Assembly (NCBI GenBank): GCA_023391425.1
Contig: JAEWAX010000041.1
Coordinates: 1-64,000, forward strand
Source: Bacillota bacterium
GTDB taxonomy: Bacteria; Bacillota; Clostridia; Acetivibrionales; DSM-1351
Reading direction: 5' to 3'
Length of the DNA stretch: 64,000 nt
The notes beneath the pieces were generated by a model that had not been told where the DNA came from, did no database searches, and saw nothing but the letters and a program-made list of their open reading frames with translations. A program made the position numbers and the translations under genes. Shown piece after piece: positions 9,540 through 19,097 of this stretch (positions are counted from its first letter, which is position 1; each line of letters begins with the position of its first letter).

Positions 9540-9582
9540 TTGTTGTAATGATTATAAACTATTTATATCGATGAATTGAACG
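9540..9582 (-). promoter_or_regulatory. Likely promoter of the transporter operon
   Basis: On the minus strand a TATAAT box (TTTATAATC) lies 17-18 bases after a TTCAAT -35-like box, about 45 bases before the binding-protein start. A short palindrome, GGCCAAATGGCC, lies between the promoter and the ribosome site. The adjacent AraC-type response regulator is the obvious candidate activator. Confidence 0.45.
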
Positions 9583-9624
9583 TAGGATTTTTACTGAATA
9601 CTAGTAATATTTTTACTGCTAAAC

Positions 9625-11238
9625 CTATGCCTTAATGTTTAGCTTTTTATAATCATTTACCGAGTAACCTGTATACTTTTTAAAGCACTTTCCAAAATAA
9701 TTAGGGTCTGGTATTCCAACCTTTTCAGCCACTTCATACGCCAATTTATCATAAGTATTAAAATATTCTATAGCCTTTTTGATACGTATATCTGTTAAAT
9801 ATTCCACTAAAGTAGAACCTGTATGTTGTTTAAAGGTTCTACTTAAATAGCTTGGATTGACGTAAAAATGCGCTGCAAGTGAGGATAGAGTTAACTCCGA
9901 GTCTGAAAGATTATCTTCTATGTATTTGATGATGCTGTCTAGTAAGCTATTCTTTTTTGTGTCTCTGGCAAGTTTTATATTGCTTGTCAGCTTATCTGAA
10001 ATATTGATAATATATGCTTCTATTTCAGGAATGTTAGTCAAGCTTAGTATATCTGAATAAAGCTCTGAAGCAGTACCAATAACTTGGTACACGTTTAAAT
10101 CAAATCCGCTGATATCACTAACTATCGCAGTAATTATGTTTATTCCTATAACCTTAATTTCATTGAAATTTATAGGTGTATAGCTTGAAATGTCTCTAAA
10201 CTTTTGACGAATAAGACCCTCAGCCTTTTCAGCTATACCAGCCCTTATATAAAATAAAATTTCCTCCATGTCATTGTTTTTGTCGTAAGTTATAGGAGGT
10301 TTATCCTTTTGTAGGCAAATGTCACTATACCTAATTACAATATTATCACCATATACAAGCTTATACCGCAGTGCTTCAGCCGCCTCCCTATAAGATTGTT
10401 GAAGCTTGTCCAAGCCATTGTAGCTGTTGCCCACCCCAATGTTTATATCACTCTTAAGCTTGTTAATAACAAGTGTTTTGACCTGCTCACAGCATTCAAA
10501 AAGATTTACTTGTTCATCTGAATTTAGAATAATGATATTACCACTATTGTCATTAAATATAATTACTCCTTCATCAGATTTAAAATATTGTTTAATTGTA
10601 TTAATATATAAAAGCTCGTGTACTAAAGTGCTTTCCTGATCAAATCTATTAGCCAAGCTCTCAAAAGATACTACTGCTACTTGAATATAGTTATTTAGCA
10701 TAGATAAATTGTAATATTCTAGGCGCTCATTGATATCTAAAGGTTGAGTTTTAGAGATTAGCAGTTCATTCAAAAATCTATCTTTTAAATAAGGTAAACT
10801 CTCGTTTAGTTTTTGTCTTATTAAGTCATATTCCTCCCTATTACTTTGCTCATCTAATATTTTGCGTCGAATATTTTCAACAGATTCCTTTAGTTCAGAC
10901 CGTTTTATTGGTTTTAGCAAAAAGTCGGATATACCCATCTTAATTCCCTGCTTAGCATATTCGAACTCTTCATACGCAGTCAGTACAATAACCTTAGTTG
11001 TAGGATAGCTTTCAACTACTAACCCTGCAAATTCAAGGCCATCCATAAAAGGCATTCTAATATCTGTAATAATTAATTCTGGTTGAAGTTCCTCCAAAAG
11101 GCTGAGGCCCTCCTGTCCACTAGAAGCTTCACCAACTACCTCAAACCCAAGACTATCCCAATCTAGTACCATTCGCAGAAGGCCTCTTGTATTCTCTTCA
11201 TCATCAACAAACATAATTTTTATTTTATTAGTTCCCAT
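9625..11238 (-). CDS. YesN-like response regulator with AraC DNA-binding domain
   Basis: The 537-residue protein starts with a receiver domain (acidic pocket VDDEEN at residues 11-16, phospho-acceptor D59 in IITDIRMPF, conserved K in LLKPIKRSEL). A long middle region follows, and the C-terminal 100 residues hold two AraC helix-turn-helix motifs (LTLSSLAAHFYVNPSYLSRTF and the GIPDPNYFGKCFKKYTG signature). Its start overlaps the end of the kinase gene by 11 bases, so the pair is translationally coupled. It probably activates the sugar transporter operon just downstream. Confidence 0.92.
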   Translation of the reverse strand: MGTNKIKIMFVDDEENTRGLLRMVLDWDSLGFEVVGEASSGQEGLSLLEELQPELIITDIRMPFMDGLEFAGLVVESYPTTKVIVLTAYEEFEYAKQGIKMGISDFLLKPIKRSELKESVENIRRKILDEQSNREEYDLIRQKLNESLPYLKDRFLNELLISKTQPLDINERLEYYNLSMLNNYIQVAVVSFESLANRFDQESTLVHELLYINTIKQYFKSDEGVIIFNDNSGNIIILNSDEQVNLFECCEQVKTLVINKLKSDINIGVGNSYNGLDKLQQSYREAAEALRYKLVYGDNIVIRYSDICLQKDKPPITYDKNNDMEEILFYIRAGIAEKAEGLIRQKFRDISSYTPINFNEIKVIGINIITAIVSDISGFDLNVYQVIGTASELYSDILSLTNIPEIEAYIINISDKLTSNIKLARDTKKNSLLDSIIKYIEDNLSDSELTLSSLAAHFYVNPSYLSRTFKQHTGSTLVEYLTDIRIKKAIEYFNTYDKLAYEVAEKVGIPDPNYFGKCFKKYTGYSVNDYKKLNIKA

Positions 11239-13015
11239 CTCTTTCCTCCTGGTTTATAGGTATTTTTATTGTGATAACTGTTCCCTTTTTGTATACACTT
11301 TCGATAGTATATAAGTCGTCTCGGTCATAATATATTTTTATTCTCTGGATTGTACCCCTAAGTCCAAAACTGTTTGAATTGTTATCAAGGTTTTGCTCTC
11401 TCAGATTTACTAATTGGCCTTCTGTCATACCTAACCCGTTATCTTTGACAGTGAGTACAACAAAGTCTCCATCTATTTTCGAGGCTACAAAAATATCCCC
11501 CTGCTCTCCCTTAGGCTTAATACCGTGGTAAATAGAGTTCTCAACTATTGGTTGGAGTATCAGCTTAATAGTCTTATGTTTCAATGTATCTTTATCAATA
11601 TCATAGTGAACAGTGAATACATCTCCATAGCGCAATAGCTGTAAATGCAGGTAATCCTTAATTATACCAATTTCATCCTCTATTGATATAATCTCACTAC
11701 CCTTACTCAAGCTTTTTCTATAGTAACTACCCATAGCTTCAAGCGCTTCATACAGGACATCGTTTTTCCCTGAAAGTGCCAAATACTCCATAGCATCAAT
11801 TGTATTATATAAGAAATGGGGCTTTATTTGTTCTTGGAGAACGTTTAATTCTGCCTTTCGCTTTGTCTTCTGCTCTCTTACTATTCTGTTTATAAGGTTC
11901 TGAATTTCAATGACCATCAAATTGTATCCATTTTTGAGCTTACCTATTTCATCATTGTTCGTTTCCATTTCAACTAATGTAAACTGACCATTTTCGATAT
12001 CCTTCATTGATTTTATGAGCTTATGTATAGGGGATGTTATTAATCTTGATACAAATATTATACCGATACAAAGTAGCAAACCATTTAGTAGTATTATTAA
12101 TATACTAACCATTTTATATATAGATACCTCTGATTCCAACTGCTCTAATGGTATACCTATTATCATTTTCCACCCATACTTATCTAAATTCATAGTTGAG
12201 TAAAGAAATGGCTTATCATTATGGTCTAATATAGAGGAATTAGATACCTTACCCACCTGATTATCTAAAAGTTTTTGGAATTCCTGTTCTTCCATATCAT
12301 TGTTTGTTGATATAATCTGATTGCTTTCATCTAGGATAATTATATGAGTTCCATACTTTTGCGCAATCTCTCTGTAGCAATTTTTGAACCCATCTTCAGA
12401 GATATTAACCATGAGTAGACCAATTGGTTCCATCGTAATAGTGTTATTAATTATCCTAAGCAATGACATAGTTTTCTTATTACTATTGTTATTAAAAATA
12501 TTATCTGCATTAAGGCGAACAATATAGTATCCTCCCCTTTTACTAACATCGTCATACCACTGCGCACTTTTAATATTTTTAATCTTTAAACTCTTAAGAG
12601 ATTCTTTAGCTGATCCGTACCTGGTATTAAAATTATCAAATATATACACAGAATCTATATGTTGTGCTGAATCCATCAATGTAACAAGACTTCTTGATAT
12701 TTTTCGTTGGGCTTCAGGAGTGTTTACCATATCTTTATTTGTTAATATATCTTGTATATTAAGATTTGCCATAATAATCCGTGAATTGAAGCTAACATTA
12801 TCAAGCATGTTATATATATTGGATTTAAGAGAATATAATGTCTGCATTGATAAATCTCTATTCTTTTGAAGCGTTAAGTCGTAATTTACTTTATAATATA
12901 CAACTGATGACACGATAAGTGAAAAAATGAGAATAGCTAAATATACTATAGTCATTTTTGCAGAAATACTTAAATTGGTATAAATTAGTTTACATAAGCC
13001 TTTAATTTTTTTCAT
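11228..13015 (-). CDS. YesM-like sensor histidine kinase
   Basis: The kinase has an N-terminal membrane helix, an extracellular dCache-like sensing region, a second helix (about 300 residues in), HAMP, the His_kinase family box with the phospho-accepting His in IKPHFLYNTIDAMEYL, and an HATPase domain (VENSIYHGIKP, DNGLGM). I start it at the ATG 13015 (MKKIKGLCK). A longer frame opens with TTG at 13126 but lacks a ribosome site, and the true start is not certain. It probably senses extracellular sugar or the loaded binding protein. Confidence 0.88.
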   Translation of the reverse strand: MKKIKGLCKLIYTNLSISAKMTIVYLAILIFSLIVSSVVYYKVNYDLTLQKNRDLSMQTLYSLKSNIYNMLDNVSFNSRIIMANLNIQDILTNKDMVNTPEAQRKISRSLVTLMDSAQHIDSVYIFDNFNTRYGSAKESLKSLKIKNIKSAQWYDDVSKRGGYYIVRLNADNIFNNNSNKKTMSLLRIINNTITMEPIGLLMVNISEDGFKNCYREIAQKYGTHIIILDESNQIISTNNDMEEQEFQKLLDNQVGKVSNSSILDHNDKPFLYSTMNLDKYGWKMIIGIPLEQLESEVSIYKMVSILIILLNGLLLCIGIIFVSRLITSPIHKLIKSMKDIENGQFTLVEMETNNDEIGKLKNGYNLMVIEIQNLINRIVREQKTKRKAELNVLQEQIKPHFLYNTIDAMEYLALSGKNDVLYEALEAMGSYYRKSLSKGSEIISIEDEIGIIKDYLHLQLLRYGDVFTVHYDIDKDTLKHKTIKLILQPIVENSIYHGIKPKGEQGDIFVASKIDGDFVVLTVKDNGLGMTEGQLVNLREQNLDNNSNSFGLRGTIQRIKIYYDRDDLYTIESVYKKGTVITIKIPINQEERDGN

Positions 13016-13205
13016 AATTATGCCCATGCCCCACATTCCAGAGATAAATGGCACGGACTCGGCACCTCCGTTAATGATTATAATTTTTTCCACCTTATGT
13101 AAGACTCTAGTTGCTTGTAAACACAAAATTTATTTCAGTATATCATATCTATCACCGTTAATTCTATGCAGCAAATCCCATATTTGGAGTTACATGTCGA
13201 ACCAT

Positions 13206-13244
13206 AAAAAGAGCTTATCGCAATCACCGCGACAAGCTCTTTTT
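13206..13244 (-). terminator. Rho-independent terminator after malic enzyme
   Basis: AAAAAGAGCTT and AAGCTCTTTTT close a stem of about 11 bp, with a further internal ATCGC/GCGAC pairing. It is T-rich on both sides, so it could act in both directions. It lies about 70 bases beyond the malic enzyme stop. Confidence 0.8.
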
Positions 13245-13314
13245 AAAAAATTCAACCCAATATAAATTCAATAAAGAATTCACAGTGGCTATTTATTAGT
13301 TTTTGTTACTTATA

Positions 13315-14490
13315 TTACTTTCTAGCAACTCCAGTTTTTCTAGCTGCTTCAGCAACTGCAGCAGCAACTGCCTTAGCTACTCTAGGATCAAATGGAGATG
13401 GAATAACGTAATCTGCTTTTCTTTCTGCATCTGTAACTAGTCCAGCAATTGCATAAGCAGCAGCTATTTTCATTTCATCATTTATTTCACGAGCTCCTAC
13501 ATCAAAAGTACCTCTGAAAATACCTGGGAATGCAAGAACATTGTTAACCTGATTTGGATAATCTGAACGACCTGTTCCAACAACAGCAGCACCAGCCTCA
13601 AGCGCTAACTCAGGCATAATTTCTGGAGTTGGGTTAGCACATGCAAAGATTATTGGATCCTTTGCCATTGTCTTAACCATTTCTGGTGTAACCATTCCAG
13701 GCGCTGATACTCCAATAAATACATCAGCGTCAACGATAACATCCTTCAATAGACCTCTTTTACCTTCAAGGTTAGTGATCTTAGCCATTTCAGCCTTGAT
13801 TGGATTGAGGTTATCTCTTCCCTCATAGATAACACCCTTTGTATCACAGAGAACAACTTTTCTTAGACCCATTGAGAAAAGAAGTTTTGTAATAGCAATA
13901 GCAGCTGAACCAGCACCGTTAACAACTATAGAAACATCCTCAATCTTCTTTCCAACAACTCTTAACGCATTGATAAGACCTGCAGCAGTAACTATTGCAG
14001 TACCATGTTGGTCGTCGTGGAATATTGGAATATCACATTCTTCTTTTAATCTCTTCTCGATTTCAAAACATCTAGGAGCAGCGATATCCTCTAGATTTAC
14101 ACCACCAAAGCTACCAGATAATAGCTTAACAGTGTTAACTATAGTATCAACATCCTTAGATTTAATACAAAGAGGAATCGCATCAACATCTCCAAAAGTC
14201 TTGAAAAGGCAGCATTTTCCTTCCATAACTGGCATTCCAGCTTCTGGTCCAATATCTCCTAAACCTAATACCGCTGTACCATCAGTTATTACAGCTACTA
14301 AGTTATGTCTCCTAGTATACTTGTATGAGTTCTCAATATCTTTCTGTATTTCCAAACATGGTTGAGCAACTCCAGGTGAATAAGCTAACGATAGGTCTCT
14401 TGCGTCCTTTAATGGAGCTCTGCATATTACTTCTATTTTTCCCTCCCACTCTTCGTGGGCTTTGATTGAATCTTCATAGATAGTTCCCAT
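13315..14490 (-). CDS. NAD(P)-dependent malic enzyme
   Basis: The 391-residue product is the short bacterial malic enzyme, which oxidatively decarboxylates malate to pyruvate. Motifs seen are GDIGPEAGMPVMEGK, FHDDQHGTAIVTAAG (metal-binding Asp pair) and the dinucleotide fold VNGAGSAAIAITKL. Start 14490 (MGTIYEDS) is chosen because the in-frame ATG at 14505 overlaps the GGAGG ribosome site itself. It has its own terminator and follows the lactate dehydrogenase gene, giving two pyruvate-node enzymes together. NAD versus NADP preference cannot be read with confidence. Confidence 0.93.
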   Translation of the reverse strand: MGTIYEDSIKAHEEWEGKIEVICRAPLKDARDLSLAYSPGVAQPCLEIQKDIENSYKYTRRHNLVAVITDGTAVLGLGDIGPEAGMPVMEGKCCLFKTFGDVDAIPLCIKSKDVDTIVNTVKLLSGSFGGVNLEDIAAPRCFEIEKRLKEECDIPIFHDDQHGTAIVTAAGLINALRVVGKKIEDVSIVVNGAGSAAIAITKLLFSMGLRKVVLCDTKGVIYEGRDNLNPIKAEMAKITNLEGKRGLLKDVIVDADVFIGVSAPGMVTPEMVKTMAKDPIIFACANPTPEIMPELALEAGAAVVGTGRSDYPNQVNNVLAFPGIFRGTFDVGAREINDEMKIAAAYAIAGLVTDAERKADYVIPSPFDPRVAKAVAAAVAEAARKTGVARK

Positions 14491-14586
14491 TTCGTAATCC
14501 TCCAAACTTATAAAATAATAATCTATATTCTTATTACATGTATATTAGTATACACTATTGTGAAATCTTTCACAACAAATTTATAT

Positions 14587-14630
14587 AAAATTCAAGCGAA
14601 ACTTCTTAAAGTTCCGCTTGAATTTTTTAA
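14587..14630 (-). terminator. Terminator after lactate dehydrogenase
   Basis: AAATTCAAGCGAAACTT pairs with AGTTCCGCTTGAATTT, a stem of about 16 bp with a short loop. It has T-rich tails on both strands. It starts a few bases after the ldh stop. Confidence 0.85.
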
Positions 14631-14634
14631 TTTA

Positions 14635-15567
14635 TTATAAATCTTTAACTTCATTAATAACTGCTCTAACCTTTTCAGCAGAATCTCTCAATAGTTGCAA
14701 TTCAGCATCAGAGATGTTTAATTCAAGAACTTTTTCAGCTCCGCTGCCACCAACAACTGTTGGAACATTAACTAAAACATCTTTAATACCATATTGTCCA
14801 TTAAGAACAGTACCAACAGGCATAATTGTGTTGTAGTCCTTCAATATTGATTCAACTATTCTGTTGATTGAAAGAGCTATACCATAATATGTTGCTCCCT
14901 TGTTTTGGATTATTGTAGCACCTGCTGTCTTAACGTCAGCAAAGAGCTTTTCTTTGTCTATGTTTATGCCATTAGCTTTAACATAATCATCAAATCTTGT
15001 TCCAGCAATGTGAGTTGCACTCCATAAAGGCAACTGTGAATCACCATGTTCACCAATAATGTAACCGTGAACATTAGCGATGTCTATATCCAATGCCTTA
15101 CTTATCTGAGTTCTGAATCTAGCACTGTCAAGTACTGTACCTGATCCAATAACCTTGCTTGCTGGCAAACCAGACCACTTTTGTGTCATGTATGCCAAAA
15201 CGTCAACTGGATTTGATACACTAACAATAACACCATGGTTGTAATACTTCATAACCTCAGTAACTATACTCTTCATTATTACAGTGTTTTTCTTAGCAAG
15301 ATCTAAACGTGTTTCACCTGGTTTTCTAGCAGCTCCTGCAGTTATTACTATAACATCGCAATCTTTAACATCTGCGTAATCACCTGAATAAATTGTCATA
15401 TTACCACAGAATGACAAACCATCGGCAATATCAAGAGACTCACCAAAAGCCTTTTGTTTATTTACATCGATTAATACTAATTCTGATACTAAATTGTTTA
15501 TAGACATTGCATACGCTGCTGATGCCCCAACAAATCCTGCTCCTATAATAGCTACCTTATATCCCAT
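14635..15567 (-). CDS. ldh: L-lactate dehydrogenase
   Basis: The 310-residue enzyme reduces pyruvate to L-lactate with NADH. It shows the Rossmann motif IIGAGFVGASAAYA, VITAGAARKPGETR for the active-site loop arginine region, the substrate-binding SGTVLDSARFR, and the catalytic His in IIGEHGDSQLPLWS. These favour lactate over malate dehydrogenase. Start 15567 has a GGAGGGA site; the frame could extend to 15618 but without one. It is monocistronic, bounded by its own terminator. Confidence 0.92.
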   Translation of the reverse strand: MGYKVAIIGAGFVGASAAYAMSINNLVSELVLIDVNKQKAFGESLDIADGLSFCGNMTIYSGDYADVKDCDVIVITAGAARKPGETRLDLAKKNTVIMKSIVTEVMKYYNHGVIVSVSNPVDVLAYMTQKWSGLPASKVIGSGTVLDSARFRTQISKALDIDIANVHGYIIGEHGDSQLPLWSATHIAGTRFDDYVKANGINIDKEKLFADVKTAGATIIQNKGATYYGIALSINRIVESILKDYNTIMPVGTVLNGQYGIKDVLVNVPTVVGGSGAEKVLELNISDAELQLLRDSAEKVRAVINEVKDL

Positions 15568-15840
15568 ACAAAATCCCTCCATTTTTATCGCAATTGTTAT
15601 TAGAGTACCACAATACATTTTAAGTTACAAATGTTATTATCAAGATACAATTTGCGGTAATTCCTTGTTTCTTAAGAATACATCTCTTTTTGTAGCTTAT
15701 CCTATAATTTCCGAGCCAATTTGTCATAAATGTATACAAAATATCAAAGCTATAATATTATTAAATAACATACAAATCTTAGATCCATTGCTACCAGCTT
15801 AGTTTACACATTTTTATTTTAATTTATTGCAGGTAAATAA

Positions 15841-15869
15841 TAAAAAAAAAGACGCATAATGTCTTTTTT
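15841..15869 (-). terminator. Terminator after coaX
   Basis: AAAAAAAGAC and GTCTTTTTTT form a stem around a short ATTATGC-type loop. On the minus strand a long T run follows. It ends the birA-coaX operon. Confidence 0.75.
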
Positions 15870-15912
15870 TAATATGATGCTTTTTTAATATAATGCTTTT
15901 TTAATATAAAGC
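15865..15912. repeat. Three 16-base tandem repeats
   Basis: Three head-to-tail copies of a TTTTTTAATATRATGC-type unit (15865-15880, 15881-15896, 15897-15912) fill the space between the coaX stop and its terminator. They vary at one or two positions and have no coding role. Confidence 0.8.
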
Positions 15913-15915
15913 TTT

Positions 15916-16686
15916 TCAGTTACAATTTCTTTCATATACAATTCGAAGTCCATTAAGAGTCAACGTAGAATTTACTTCTGTAATGATTTTAGCTTCCTCA
16001 GCAATTAGTCTAGCTAGACCTCCTGTTGCTATAACCTTCACCGAATCTGCTTGCATTTCATGTTTCATTCGCTTAACAATATACTCAATTTGCCCAACAT
16101 ATCCATAAAAAATACCCGACTGCATACTTAGTATGGTATTTTTCCCAATTATGCTTTCTGGCTTTATCAAGTCAATTCTAGGTAGTTTTGCTGCCTTCTG
16201 ATAAAGGGCCTCAACACTTATTTTTATACCGGGACAGATTACATTACCTAAATACTCACCTTTCGCCGATACAGCACAAAATGTAGTGGCCGTGCCCATA
16301 TCCACTATTATAAGTGGCCCCCCATATATTTCAAATCCAGCCACTGCATTTACAATCTTATCTACTCCAACTTCTTTCGGATTTTGACACTTAATGTTAA
16401 TGCCTGTCTTAGTTCCCGGGCCAATAATCATAGGTTCAATTTTAAGGTACTTTTTTATTGAATGCTCAAGTGTGTACATGATTGGTGGAACTACAGATGA
16501 AATAATAACTGCATCAACTCTTTCTGTACTCAATCCCTCATGTTGAAACAAATTTAACAATAGCATTCCCAGTTCGTCTGCAGTTTTCTGTCCTATGGTA
16601 CTAAGGCGCCAGTTCGCCAGAAGTTCTTTTCCTTCAAACACCCCTAATACAATATCTGTATTTCCAACATCAACTACAAGAATCAT
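15916..16686 (-). CDS. coaX: Type III pantothenate kinase
   Basis: The 256-residue protein begins MILVVDVGNTDIVLGVF, the phosphate-binding motif of CoaX, and contains DKIVNAVAGFEIYG, VDMGTATTFCAVS and ATGGLARLI, as expected for this ASKHA-fold kinase. It makes 4'-phosphopantothenate, the first step of coenzyme A synthesis. The ATG at 16686 is used because the upstream in-frame ATG lies within the GGAGG site. It is the last gene of an operon with birA; pairing of biotin and CoA functions is common in Firmicutes. Confidence 0.95.
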   Translation of the reverse strand: MILVVDVGNTDIVLGVFEGKELLANWRLSTIGQKTADELGMLLLNLFQHEGLSTERVDAVIISSVVPPIMYTLEHSIKKYLKIEPMIIGPGTKTGINIKCQNPKEVGVDKIVNAVAGFEIYGGPLIIVDMGTATTFCAVSAKGEYLGNVICPGIKISVEALYQKAAKLPRIDLIKPESIIGKNTILSMQSGIFYGYVGQIEYIVKRMKHEMQADSVKVIATGGLARLIAEEAKIITEVNSTLTLNGLRIVYERNCN

Positions 16687-16709
16687 GTGAACCTCCATAA
16701 GCCATAGAA

Positions 16710-17195
16710 CTATATTCCAAGTCTCAAGCTTCTTATCTCTTTTAATTCGAGCTCAATTTCTTTCTCAATTCTGCCTATATCTGCCGCAATATCTTCAACA
16801 TTCTCCTCGGTTTTAGGTTTTATAACAGGTCTCTGGTAATGTTGTCTATACGGTTCTTTGTTGTCCTTCAAATTTTCTCTATTCTGAGTAGTATTTTCTC
16901 TATGATAATTTTTTTGGTGATTATCCTTTAGAGTGTTTTCCTTTGGTGCATTTTCTCTTATCTGATTATCACGTGCTATATTTTCTCTCTTTAGGATTTC
17001 TCTGCGTTGGTAATCTTTCTGTTGATTATTATCCCTCTGTTGATTTTCTCTTGGAGGGCGATTGATTCTTGTATTATTTTCTTTGTGATGAAACTCTCCA
17101 CCTTTTTTAGTGGAATTTGGAGCTACAGGCTCAGTTACCTGTACACCATCTTTTGAAAATTCATTTTTTTTAGGGTATTCATTTTTTCTAACCAC
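16710..17195 (-). CDS. Unknown hydrophilic protein with Arg/Glu/Asn repeats
   Basis: The 161-residue product starts with GTG behind an AGGAGG site, so it is very likely translated. The middle (about residues 45-115) is a low-complexity stretch rich in R, E, N, D, Q and K, built on REN, KEN and KDN triplets. The last 35 residues (ENVEDIAADIGRIEKEIELELKEI region) look like a short amphipathic coiled coil. There is no signal peptide or membrane segment. It lies 23 bases upstream of coaX and 67 bases after birA. Function unknown; a charged disordered linker with a coiled-coil end could bind nucleic acid or a partner. Confidence 0.7.
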   Translation of the reverse strand: MVRKNEYPKKNEFSKDGVQVTEPVAPNSTKKGGEFHHKENNTRINRPPRENQQRDNNQQKDYQRREILKRENIARDNQIRENAPKENTLKDNHQKNYHRENTTQNRENLKDNKEPYRQHYQRPVIKPKTEENVEDIAADIGRIEKEIELELKEIRSLRLGI

Positions 17196-17261
17196 TAATA
17201 ATTTCCTCCTAAACTTTATTTACTAAAAATAAACAAGACCTTGTTCGAATCCATTATTGCA

Positions 17262-18242
17262 TTATGTATATCCTAACAAGCCTCTAACCTGTATTTCACC
17301 TGCTGATATCTCTCTAATTACTCCATCGTTACATTTTACAACCAGCTTACCATCTGAAGCAACAGACTCCGCTATTCCATTATACTCCATGTCTCTAACA
17401 ATAATCTTTACTTCTTTACCTAGTGTTACGGAATATCTGCTCCATTTATTTATAATTTCTTCTGTGTTTCCTTGTAGCATAATATTATATATATTTTCAA
17501 ATCTAGTAAGAATGCTTTCAAGTAATCTCACACGTGAAACAGGCTTCCCTGTATGCATTTTTAATGAGGTCGCTTTATTTTTTATTTCATCGTCAAAGGT
17601 ACTTGAATCCTGGTTTACATTTATACCTATGCCAACTACCACATAATTGACATGTCCAGGCTCGGCAGAAAGTTCGGAGAGAATTCCAACTAATTTACAA
17701 TTATCTAGTATTATATCATTTGGCCACTTGATTCCGCAAACTATTCCTTGATTTTCCAATATTCCTTCTACGACAGCAACTGATGCTGCCATTGTGACTA
17801 TCTGGACATTCTCCGGCTCCAAGTCAGGTCTTAAAATAATTGTAAACCATAAGCCCTCACCATTATAGGATTTCCACTCCCTGCCCACTCTTCCGCGGCC
17901 CATTGTCTGCTTCTCAGCTACGACAATAGTTCCATGCTGACAACCTTCGTTTGCAATTTTTTTTGCATAATTGTTTGTTGAGTCTACCTCTTGAAGATGA
18001 ATTATTTCACGTCCAATTAGTTGTCCTTGAGGTATAATTAACTCTCTACTATCTAACAAATCAGGTGTCCCAACTAGACAATATCCTTTTTTCGAGGAAG
18101 ACTCAATATTGTAACCATCTTTTCTTAATTCATTTATATGCTTCCAGATAGCTGTTCTTGAGACGTTGAAAATTTTACTTAAGTCTTCACCCGAGATATA
18201 TTCCTTATTATGTTTAAGCTTTTCTAAAATTTGATTTTTCAA
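17262..18242 (-). CDS. birA: Biotin-protein ligase and biotin operon repressor
   Basis: The 326-residue bifunctional protein has an N-terminal winged helix (ISGEDLSKIFNVSRTAIWKH, residues 16-35) and the ligase core with GRGRVGREW (115-123) for biotinyl-AMP binding, K172 in IKWPND, and a C-terminal SH3-like domain. It attaches biotin to carboxylase carriers and, when loaded, represses biotin genes. The start is TTG, overlapping the upstream gene's TGA by four bases. Confidence 0.94.
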   Translation of the reverse strand: MKNQILEKLKHNKEYISGEDLSKIFNVSRTAIWKHINELRKDGYNIESSSKKGYCLVGTPDLLDSRELIIPQGQLIGREIIHLQEVDSTNNYAKKIANEGCQHGTIVVAEKQTMGRGRVGREWKSYNGEGLWFTIILRPDLEPENVQIVTMAASVAVVEGILENQGIVCGIKWPNDIILDNCKLVGILSELSAEPGHVNYVVVGIGINVNQDSSTFDDEIKNKATSLKMHTGKPVSRVRLLESILTRFENIYNIMLQGNTEEIINKWSRYSVTLGKEVKIIVRDMEYNGIAESVASDGKLVVKCNDGVIREISAGEIQVRGLLGYT

Positions 18243-18874
18243 AATTGCACCTGCTTAATTAACTTATCTAGGTCTGGTTTTTTTATGCAATATGTTCTAC
18301 CTAATTCATCCTTAAAAACCGATGTACCTGTATTGATGTTTTCTATTTTATCAAGTTCTGCCAAATCTGCAAGCTTATCGAGAAAATAGTAGAGTAACAA
18401 ATCGTCAGTTTCTGCATGTTTATCTCTGAGTTCCTGCAAAATATTGTTTATATATAACTCTTCTGAATTTGAATACAGTACTGGAGAATCCATTCTCTTA
18501 TCTAAAACAGATGCTTCCTCCGCTAATATGGTGGTAGTAATAAGGCACTCTGGAAGTCTGTACGTTCCAAACATATATTGCTCTATTGGAACTATTGTTT
18601 TGTAATAAAGCTCCATATCTTGCCCCTGAGCAGTCTCATATATAAACCTATCCGCAACAAAACACTTGTCACTTTTAACCTGAAGCTTTAAACATCGAAA
18701 AGAATCGGATTCATAAAGTTCAAGGTCATCCTTTGGATTTATAAGCCCAGAAAAGCATAGCTTCTTTTCATCTTCTATTATAACTTCTTTATTATAATAT
18801 GTACTTAACTTGAGTCCACAGTCAATTATGTTTGATACATCTTCAGACTTAACATAGTAGTAAACCTCTGGCAT
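18239..18874 (-). CDS. Unknown protein coupled to birA
   Basis: The 211-residue soluble protein begins MPEVYYYVKSEDVSNIIDCG and overlaps birA by four bases, which implies translational coupling. It has no signal peptide or clear membrane segment and no motif I can name. The N-terminal third resembles short RNA- or ligand-binding folds only in a general way. It is probably the first gene of the four-gene birA-coaX operon. Function unassigned. Confidence 0.75.
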   Translation of the reverse strand: MPEVYYYVKSEDVSNIIDCGLKLSTYYNKEVIIEDEKKLCFSGLINPKDDLELYESDSFRCLKLQVKSDKCFVADRFIYETAQGQDMELYYKTIVPIEQYMFGTYRLPECLITTTILAEEASVLDKRMDSPVLYSNSEELYINNILQELRDKHAETDDLLLYYFLDKLADLAELDKIENINTGTSVFKDELGRTYCIKKPDLDKLIKQVQF

Positions 18875-18940
18875 TTTTACCCCCCAAGTACTTATAATGT
18901 ATACTTTCTCAATATATCCTTCTCTAAAACTGTTTACCTA

Positions 18941-19005
18941 GTGTCTACCGCCGCTAATACTCCCGATTTAATAATCGGCAGAATAAGCGGCGCTACCCTA
19001 GATTG
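18941..19005 (-). repeat. Dispersed intergenic repeat, module B, copy 1
   Basis: Read on the minus strand, it goes CAATCTAGGGTAGCGCCGCTTATT, a spacer hairpin (CTGCCGATTATTAAATCGGGAG) and ATTAGCGGCGGTAGACA. It is about 85 percent alike to the copy at 21940-22014 but in opposite orientation, so the two flank cphA as inverted copies. The outer arms can pair through GCCGCTTAT and ATTAGCGGC. Confidence 0.85.
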
Positions 19006-19097
19006 CAATTGCTATTTTAAAATTTATGCTATTATTATATTACATTTTTTAAGATTCTACTATAGGGGTAAATTGTAGAAGCTTATCTTAAATTTAG

